In this document: in pieces, positions 56,686 through 64,000 of the stretch
How the letters are laid out: each line of letters starts with the position of its first letter
Numbering within the stretch: position 1 is the first letter of the stretch
Assembly: GCA_032358165.1 (NCBI GenBank)
Contig: JAALGY010000032.1
Span: 2,294,001-2,358,000, forward strand
Direction of reading: 5' to 3'
Length of the DNA: 64,000 nucleotides
Origin: Diplosphaera chodatii
Lineage: Eukaryota > Chlorophyta > Trebouxiophyceae > Prasiolales > Stichococcaceae
Made by a program: the position numbers and the translations under genes
The notes under the pieces: generated by a model
Seen by the model: the letters and a program-made list of their open reading frames with translations, nothing else
Told to the model about the DNA's origin: nothing
Database searches by the model: none

Positions 56686-57201
56686 GTTGTGACGCAACCA
56701 ATGCCCGGGAGTGGCAAAGACCAGTAGGGTGGGCTGGGTGCTGTGCCACCAACGCTTCTTGTTGGACGCTCCTGCTTTTAGCTCATCAAACCGGGCTCCG
56801 GGGTGGGAACATCCTTGGCGCGCACCACTATGCTTCAGCTGCGCATGGATGATCTGCCCAGACATGCAGCATGCAAGCAACGTGAGCACGCCTGCATGTG
56901 CAGCTGCATGCCAGCCTGCTGCCCCCAGATCATCGCGTTTCGTCCCCTTTTGTCCCGCGGCCACCGGGCCACGTGCACCAGAGTTCACACAGCCTTGCTG
57001 CTCGCTGGCTGGTGGCTGCTAAGTACAGCTGCAACTTGACGCTCACAACTAGGCCTACAGGTTGTGTGACGTGTTCGCCCTGTGAAGCGGGCGGATCGTT
57101 CCACCCCGTCTTGAATACTGGAACACCACCAATATCATACTGAAGCGTGAACACGTCGTGATCCCGTTCAGCACAGTTTCCGTTGCAGCCTGAGGACCGC
57201 C
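56686..57201. other. Divergent intergenic region, ACL4/57202 gene
   Basis: 516 bp without a supported gene; presumably promoters for both flanking genes. Minus frames upstream of the ACL4 ATG are open but lack any domain. Confidence 0.45.
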
Positions 57202-58468
57202 ATGAGCGGTCAACTTGCTGGCAGCGATCCAGGGGCAGCGGGCAGCGCACCTCCTCCCCCAAAGATGCCAGGCATTCAGTTCCGGCGTGCGGCAGGCAAA
57301 GGAGAGGTGCTGGCTGCTGCCTTGCTGCTGATGCTCACAACGCCAGAGATGCACGCACACTGAGCTTGCGTTGGAGTCGTACTGCACGTCCTGTGCTATG
57401 TTATGCAAGCAAGGTGGCGAGTGGCAGCAGGGTGGGACACTTGACGTGCGCAGGCGTTGGTCGCGCTGAAGGACTTTGTGCGCAGCCTTGGCGTCGAGGA
57501 CCCAGCAGAGACGGAGTCGGGTCTGCTGATGCAAGCGGCGCCGTTCATGTCGGACAGCCTGGACGACAACCTGAAGAGTGCATGGTCTCCAGAGGAGCGC
57601 GCACGCCTCGACGCCCAGCCGATACCGCAGCAGCTCGACCACACTAATCGCGACCATGAATACGTGAGCCGTGCTGCTGTGTGAGCCGTCTGGTCGCATG
57701 TGTTCTGGTCGCGCTGTGCTAAATCCAGCTGCCGTCATGACATCAACCGAAGTTCCTGTCCATGCAGTTTTTCTTCAAGCAAATGCGCGAGTCGTTAGAC
57801 AGGCGAGTGTCACGGTCCTCCAGCTGTAGCCACAGCACACAGCGCGGCAGTGCAGATGTGCACAGCCAGCCGGGCAGCCTGGAAAACTCCACCCATTTGG
57901 CGCACCAGGCCAGCCCCGTGCTCGAGCCTGGCAGCAGCTTGTCCAGTGGCGAGGAACCGTCCAACCCATGGGAGCGGCGAGCGGAGCACAGAAGGCGGAA
58001 CTTGCAGGTGCAGCATTGCCGCGGTGATATGTTGGGCTATCGTATCGTTTTGTGGGCTTGAAGCAACTTGAATGTGCACTCGTGCGCTGCTCGACTGGCT
58101 GGTTGCAATGTGCGTAGGCAGTGTGGGGCGAGGATGGCCGGGCAGTGCTGACTGCTCTGGACAGCCTGCCCGAAGATGTCGGGCTCGAGGGCTCTGGCAC
58201 TCCACCGAAGATCTCGGACTGCAGCAGCGAGCTGTCTGGCCGCCACACCGCAGCAGCCGAGCAGGACGAGCAAGCTCAAGAGCAGCAGCAGCAGCAGCAA
58301 CAGAAGCAGAAAGGTCGGTCTGGGCATCGCACACTGCCCGTTGCACTCATTGACCTCATGTGGCCACTGTACACATCTGCATGTGCCCCCAACGTGCATG
58401 TGCAGATCGCAGGTTCTGGTGCTTCTGAGGGTAGCTGGCGCAGCCGTTTCAAGCGATTTTGGAAGTAA
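57202..58468 (+). CDS. Hypothetical low-complexity protein
   Basis: ATG 57202: MSGQLAGSDPGAAGSAPPPP then KMPGIQFRRAAGKGE. By-eye exons continue ALVALKDFVRSLGVEDPAET with MQAAPFMSDSLDDNLKSAW and SPEERARLDAQPIPQQ (57453-57665), FFFKQMRESLDRRVSRSSSC (about 57770-58005) with several Ser/Pro stretches, VWGEDGRAVLTALDSLPEDV then a poly-Gln run (QQQQQQQQKQKG, about 58283-58315), and a basic end GSGASEGSWRSRFKRFWK, stop 58466-58468. No family is recognised. The basic amphipathic C-terminus (WRSRFKRFWK) might bind membrane or nucleic acid. It could be a separate gene or, less likely, 5' exons of lipase 2, but the stop and the new transit-like start at 59102 argue against that. Confidence 0.5.
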
Positions 58469-59101
58469 ACCCATATCAGAACCTATATTGGATTGTGGCA
58501 TCCTAGTTAGCTGACCCGGTTTTGTTTCTCGTGCTCATGCAACATCAGCCGTCTCCTGTGCATGGTGGCGGACGCCCAAAGCATGTCAGCACTGTGCGCA
58601 CCATCCATAGCGCAAATACATATGTACGAGCAAAGCGCTACAGTGTCCAAACGAGCAAAGCGCCATAGTGTCCAGCACCAGCGTGCGCTTGGTGTGTCGA
58701 GCCGGTCAGGGACATGGCACAGCAGCGATTAAATGAATGAAGGCGATGACATCCCATATACTCCACTGGTCACACAACAATCCATGCGGCGATTGTGCAT
58801 AGCTGTGATTAGCTGTAAAGGCACATTTGACCCACTGGAAAGCACGCCTCCCGGATGTGAAAGTGCATAACCTTCCGACGACACCATCACCAGACGTGAG
58901 TTTGCCACCTCTTCCTCCCACCTTTTGACCGCATTGACGCTCCAGACGCTTGCCTTCACAGGTGTTTGCACACCGATGCGCGCTTCGCACGCCTCTGCCT
59001 AGTTTGCTGGGTGTCAGAAAAGCACAACCCCAGTCTTGTGGCCAGACTCTGTGACACTTCGCGGCGTCTCATCGTCACGCCTTTACTGCCTGACAGGCTA
59101 G
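58469..59101. other. Intergenic region, lipase 2 promoter
   Basis: No supported gene. Contains a near-duplicated ACGAGCAAAGCGC(T/C)A(C/T)AGTGTCCA at about 58627-58646 and 58652-58672. Confidence 0.4.
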
Positions 59102-62100
59102 ATGCTGAAACCGCCGAGCAGCTGTGCAGCTGCTTCAGGGGCGCGTCTGAGGTCTGTGCAACTTCCTCGGCCTACTCAATCCAACAGGTCCCAGGTTGTG
59201 GCGCCGTCGCGCAGCTTCTCGTTCGCCTTCAGAGGTGCAAGACTGTCTGTTCTGTGGCGTTGCATGCCTGCAGACAGACCTCACTCGCAAATGGCACTTC
59301 AAATGTACCAAGACTGCATTGTCGCAACGCTGTGAACCTGGGCCCTGGCCAGCAGGCGAGCCGGAGCACGGAGGGTCAGACAGGCTGCAAAGCCCTTCTC
59401 CGCCGGGAGAAGCAGCTCGCGACGGCATCAGAGCGCGCATCGCTGCGCTGCCAGGTCGCATCCGGCGCGGCGCCCCGCTGTCTCCCCAGGACAGCGCTGC
59501 GCTGCAGGCAGTTTTCCAGGCCGACGACTTGGCCCATGTGCAGGTAGCGCATTGCTTTCTCCTGCAAGGCCCGGGCCGAGCCTGTGAGATCTAGGAGATG
59601 TATGGACATTGCTGCTCATGGGTGCTGCGCTTTGCTGGGTACAGGACATTCTTGTGAGCGCGGCGCTGGCAGAGTGCAGCTACAAACCAGTGGACCATCC
59701 AATAGAAGAGGCAGTGCAGCTGACGCGGGAGATACTTGCGGTATGTCTTTACTGCAAATCTGCGTTGCACACGCACACATGCATGCGCTCCTGTGTCACC
59801 CTGCCAATGCTAAGCCACTGGCTTCCTTGACCTGCAGGATCTCGTGCCGCCACAGCTCATCACGCTCCGGTCAGTGCAGTTCTGTCAGCCACATGTGCGG
59901 CACCGCTACTGCCTGGCGGAGAGCGATGAGGCGCTGTATGTTGGCATCATGGGCACAAAGATGAGGTGAGGCCCTGAGCAATGGACACCCTGCCAGGAGC
60001 ACAGTCGATGCAAAGGGGATGTCTGGAGCCTGACGGTCTGACACTCGTGCAGGCGTGATCTGGTCACCAACGCCAATGCGCTGCAAGTGCGCATTTGGGA
60101 CGATGAAGGCAGCGCCCACCAGGAGGTGAGGGCAGGCACCGCACCATGGTGGCTGTTCAGACTGCAACCTGCTTGTCATGCCTGCCAGTGCGTATGCATG
60201 ACGGTCTCAGTTCTTGACTGCAGGTGCCCGCAGCACACAGAGGTTTTCTGCGACGAGCGGATGCCATCCCCATTGAGCAGCTGTTTACAGATGCATGCCA
60301 GCGAGGCAAGCGGCTTGTCATCTGCGGGTAAGGAATGTCCTATGCACCAGTTGGTTAAGCCTCGTTATGTGTGACTCTGACATGCAGCTGCAGGATGGTA
60401 GCGGTGCTGTACAATGCCCACGGCCCTGCGGCCATGCGTCAGGCTTTCAAGGCCGTCATGTTGTCCATACAGGCACAGCCTGGGAGGAGCAGTCGCGACG
60501 CTGTGCACGTTGCGGCTGCTGCGGCAGCTGCCGATGCGTGATGACTTTCCGCTGCGCTGCGTTGCCTTTGCAACGCCCAGCATTGGCAACGCCGCGCTCT
60601 CGGCCCTGGTAGCCGAGCGCCGCTGGGACACATATTTCAGCAACTTCCTGCTGCCAGAGGATGTCGTTGTGCAGCTGACATCACCATCCCAGGTGCGCGC
60701 GTATTGGTACATCGCTGACATGGCATGCAAATGCAAGGCTCCTCAACTCTTATCTTGTCACTCATGGATCCCAGCTTGCTGGGCAGAGAGTTGATGAAGA
60801 TGATATGCTCTCACGCATGGTGTGCAGTACCGGGCAGCGGGGGAGTGGGGTCCAGCAGGCGCTGGGGAGACCCGGCCCGACATGCGGCGGCTGCTCAATC
60901 CGACTGCCAGCATGATCGCAACTGCCGCCACGCTGACGGGCCTTGCGGCAGCTGCCGGTGTGCCGGCTACCACCGCAGCGGCGGCCTCCGCTGCAGCCAT
61001 GGCTGCGCGTGCACGGTGGAACAGCAGCAGCAATGGCAGCACCAGCAAGCTGAACGGCGCAGCTGTTGGCACAGAAATGGATCTGGAAGTGGCCAGGACG
61101 GCAACATTGGCAAACTCCAGCTCAGGCTCCTCAGCATCACAGCTCCTGCAGGCAGCAGATGACGCCCTGCTGCGTGCCAGGTGCACAGTCTGCTGCACCA
61201 CGTTGTCATGTGATTCCGCCTTCCTTGCACCCTCAAGTTTCTCAATTGACATTGACCACCTCTTGCAGTGATTTACTTTTCGTTTGTGTGATGTGGATGT
61301 GATGCACGCTGCAGGAGCCTCGGCAACGGCACTCCCAGTGCCCGAGGCAGCTTGCCCAGCATTCACCTGGCGGCAAACTCCTTGGCTCCGCGCTCTGGCC
61401 TGCTCGAACGATGGCAGCATTCATGCCCAGGTGGCAGTGTAAGCGGCAGCACAGATGGTGACGCCAGCAGCGTCAGCAGCAGCAGCAGTGATGACAGCAC
61501 CCATGCGGCAGACCGTGGCGTGGGCAGCCGCGGCCCATTCCGGTTCCCATGGCCCAAACGTTATGGCCGCGGTGGCAGTGCACGTGCGCACCGTGCCCAC
61601 GGCGGCATGTCTGTCGACTCAGCAGGCGGTGATCACACCGCGGATGCAATGCCGCGCACGCCCAACCCAAACAGGAGTGCCCACTCTTCACCGCACCCAG
61701 CTGCAAAGCGATGGTATCGGCACAGACCGCGGCCAGGATCCCTGGTAGTCAAGCCGTCCATGCGTGTCGCCGCCTCATCATCCTCGTCTGCAGCTGGCGG
61801 CGCAAGCCCAGGCACGATGCTGATTGACGGCCGCCCCGCCACTGCCAGCACCGCAGCAGCCACGCCGCCGGCGGGTTCAGCATCCTTAGACCAGCAGCCG
61901 CCTGCCGCCTGGCACTGGGGCCCGCCGGACCCGATGAAGGCAGCCGCCTGGGCAGGTGCCCGCAGGGCGGTGAGGTTTGCCTCGTTGCCGGCAGACGCCG
62001 CCCGCGGCGCCGCACAGATCGTGTCCTACCCTGTCAGGTGGGTCAGGCTTCTCACGCTGCCCAGCATGCGTACTGCCGTGCCATCGAAGACAGAAAGTAG

Positions 62101-64000
62101 TGTGGTTTTCCGCACAGCCCGGGTACAGGCTGCTGAGAGTGTTTCCCCTGTGTTGTCCTGCAGGAAGGCCATGTCAGTGGCCCGTGCGTATGTGCCACTC
62201 AGCGGCTCCCAGATGTATGTGCTGCCGACCAGGATCACCGCAAACGCACAAGATCTTGCCACATCAGTGGCCCAGACACCAGCACCAGGAGACCAGGTGC
62301 ATGCTCACGCTGCCACAGCACCCTCACTCTCCCCTTGTGTCTGTGCTTCACGCAGTGCTGTTGGGTTGCAGCTTGACCTTGAGCGTGATGCCTTTCCTAC
62401 ACTTCCTGACTGTTCAGGCAGCCGTTGGTGATGGCGTACTGCGGGATGCGGACATCACCAGCTCCCAGGACATTGATGTCAGTGGCGAGACAGACTCTCT
62501 TGACAGGCGAGCAGCAAGCGCACAAGCACACGAAGTCGCTGTCTGTCTGCACATCCAGAGCCTGTGGATCGTCTGTCGTTCGTTGACCAGCAGAGCACCA
62601 GCTCACGGTCAGGTGCTGGCATGTGTAGGCAGGAGGTGGAGGAGCTGTCCGCAGATGCACGGCGCGGGGACAGGGATCAGCGCCGCAGCTTCTTCCTCAT
62701 GCACCGCATGGCCAGCTACAGGTTGCTGGATGCTACTCTGTAGCTGCCTCCAGCTTGCATCACCGGCTCCGCATTCGCACTGCCTGCCGATCATTGGGGC
62801 CACATCTGTCCTTCAGCGGCCATTCAACCACTGTGTGCAGGACCCGACTGAGGAATGTGTGGCAGACTGCCATCGGCACCGAGCGTGTGGCAGCCTGGCA
62901 GGCGGCTGCCAGTCCGGCTTCAGTCGTGCTCACCAACACACTCGGCCCACGCATGACGCACCTGCAGGCATGCACCGGTCGATCTGAGAGATGCATCTGC
63001 TATACTCTACTCTGCTGCAGTCCTTTTCAGTTGATTCTGTGCCTTAGGCACTTCGGTGCCCGCCACAGGCTGGAGGCACGCTGCCAGCGCCATCGCTGCC
63101 GGGCCCCAAGAGTATTGCGCTCTTGTTCCCCAAGGAGACGGCCGTGGCTGGTCGCAAACGGTCTGGCGTCAGTGCAGACGAGGCGAACGTCAGCAAACGG
63201 TGCAGCACAATGAGCCTGTGCTGCAGTGGGTAGCACGCACCAGTAGCACAATTGAAGTCGAAGTAATCATGCCCCTTTTCTGATTCTTGACCCACTAGCA
63301 CCACCTGTTTTCAGCTGAACATAGTGTATTAACCATCTGTGCAGGTGGCAGGTTGGCAACCCGCTGGCATGGCTGGGGCGGAGGGCTGCGGAGGCGCGGC
63401 CGGCCATTGTGGATGTGGACATCACGGTGCTCGGCCACGGCCTGGAACACTGCTCCGGCGTGCGCATCACTGTTAACGAGACCGGTGCCGCCTGCCCCCT
63501 CAAAATCGTCCGCCAGCCGCAGGTGCGCAGTGATCACTCTTGCTCTAAACACATTTTGTGTGTGTGCCCCCGCGTTCTCATGCAGGCAGTCACACATACT
63601 GCCCGCACCAGCTGCGTCATGCATCGCGGGTTGTGTGGCGCCTGGCTAGTTGACGCGGACACTGTACCTGTGCCTCCACAGGCGCAATTCGATCCTCGTG
63701 TGTGCTCGCCGCCAGTGGCATCGGCAGAGAAGCTGGATCGCATGCTTGAGGTGGTGCCGCAGTTCTTTGCACGTGTGCAGCAGGCAGCCAACGCTGTCCT
63801 AAGGTACTCCTTTGCTGTTTCTGAAAGAAGTCAGCCACCTTAAGCTGCGCTTCAAGAAAGTCTGCCACATACCCTGTCTGAGTTGAGGCTGTGTCCGCAA
63901 CTTGCTGATGTAGGAACCGTGCCGAGGCTGCGCTGCTGGACTCGATGACTATTCGTGCACGCATACCCGCGGCAGTGGCGCGGTCGTGCAGCATTGTCAG
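59102..64000 (+). CDS. Class 3 lipase 2, partial at right edge
   Basis: ATG 59102: MLKPPSSCAAASGARLRSVQ starts a Ser/Arg-rich, acid-free leader (to SFSFAFRG) typical of plastid import. Exons: DGIRARIAALPGRIRRGAPL, DILVSAALAECSYKPVDHPI, YCLAESDEALYVGIMGTKM, PAAHRGFLRRADAIPIEQLF, RGKRLVICG joined to HSLGGAVATLCTLRLLRQLP (catalytic Ser at about 60476), CVAFATPSIGNAALSALVAE, PEDVVVQLTSPSQ (Asp region). A 330-residue Ser/Ala/Gly-rich insert follows (60840-62035), then VARAYVPLSGSQMYVLPTR, FFLMHRMASYR (candidate His), ALLFPKETAVAGRKRSGVSA and DVDITVLGHGLEHCSGVRIT near 63410, continuing past 64000. It parallels lipase 1 exon by exon but is much longer and adds a C-terminal beta-rich domain. Confidence 0.85.

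Noticed and set aside
1..64000. tRNA, rRNA, CRISPR, viral or bacterial operon signals
   Set aside because: Scanned for T-loop consensus, regular spaced repeats and compact intronless gene runs; none found.

Overview
The window looks like nuclear DNA of a photosynthetic green alga, most likely a Chlorella- or Coccomyxa-like trebouxiophyte. The reasons are GC-rich coding sequence, many short to medium GT-AG introns, head-to-head and tail-to-tail gene packing, and a set of plastid genes: 7-hydroxymethyl chlorophyll a reductase, a digalactosyl lipid synthase, an ABC1 kinase with a transit peptide and a Rossmann protein with a lumen-type leader. There is no sign of bacterial operons, viral genes, CRISPR or toxin systems. 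The species is inferred, and exon borders were read by eye, so gene ends are less certain than gene identities.

Layout: 1-4.2 kb, minus-strand Agenet-domain protein that runs off the left edge. 5.1-6.4 kb, mitochondrial ATP synthase delta subunit. 6.7-8.2 kb, ALY/REF mRNA export adaptor (minus). 8.6-10.1 kb, unknown gene. 10.25-11.06 kb, an 805-bp element with 71-bp inverted arms. 11.2-12.7 kb, unknown organelle-targeted protein. 12.9-15.0 kb, FIP1 polyadenylation factor (minus), head to head with the ER metallopeptidase ERMP1 (15.4-19.8 kb). 19.9-24.7 kb, a minus-strand run: small unknown gene, RNA polymerase III subunit RPC11, and a CobW/ZNG1-type GTPase. 26.1-27.7 kb, intronless HCAR. 28.4-29.6 kb, ribosomal protein eL24. 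30.4-31.7 kb, CMP-KDO synthetase. 32.4-37.6 kb, RHL1 (topoisomerase VI partner) and DGD synthase (both minus). 38.2-39.8 kb, proteasome subunit alpha 1. 40-44.6 kb, ABC1K kinase. 44.8-45.8 kb, TFIIIC subunit GTF3C5 (minus). 46.3-48.2 kb, plastid SDR-like protein. 48.4-51.0 kb, SWT1 PIN nuclease (minus). 51.4-53.6 kb, class 3 lipase 1. 54.9-56.7 kb, ACL4-like ribosome chaperone (minus). 57.2-58.5 kb, unknown gene. 59.1 kb to the right edge, class 3 lipase 2, a paralogue of lipase 1.

The genes do not form one pathway. Three loose themes appear: Pol III transcription (RPC11, GTF3C5), nuclear RNA processing and export (ALY, FIP1, SWT1), and plastid lipid or pigment biology (DGD, HCAR, ABC1K, possibly the lipases). 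No single exotic system was found. The most notable items are the young inverted-repeat element, the membrane-tailed intronless HCAR, the lipase pair, the Agenet/RRM-like architecture and a perfect 28-bp palindrome.
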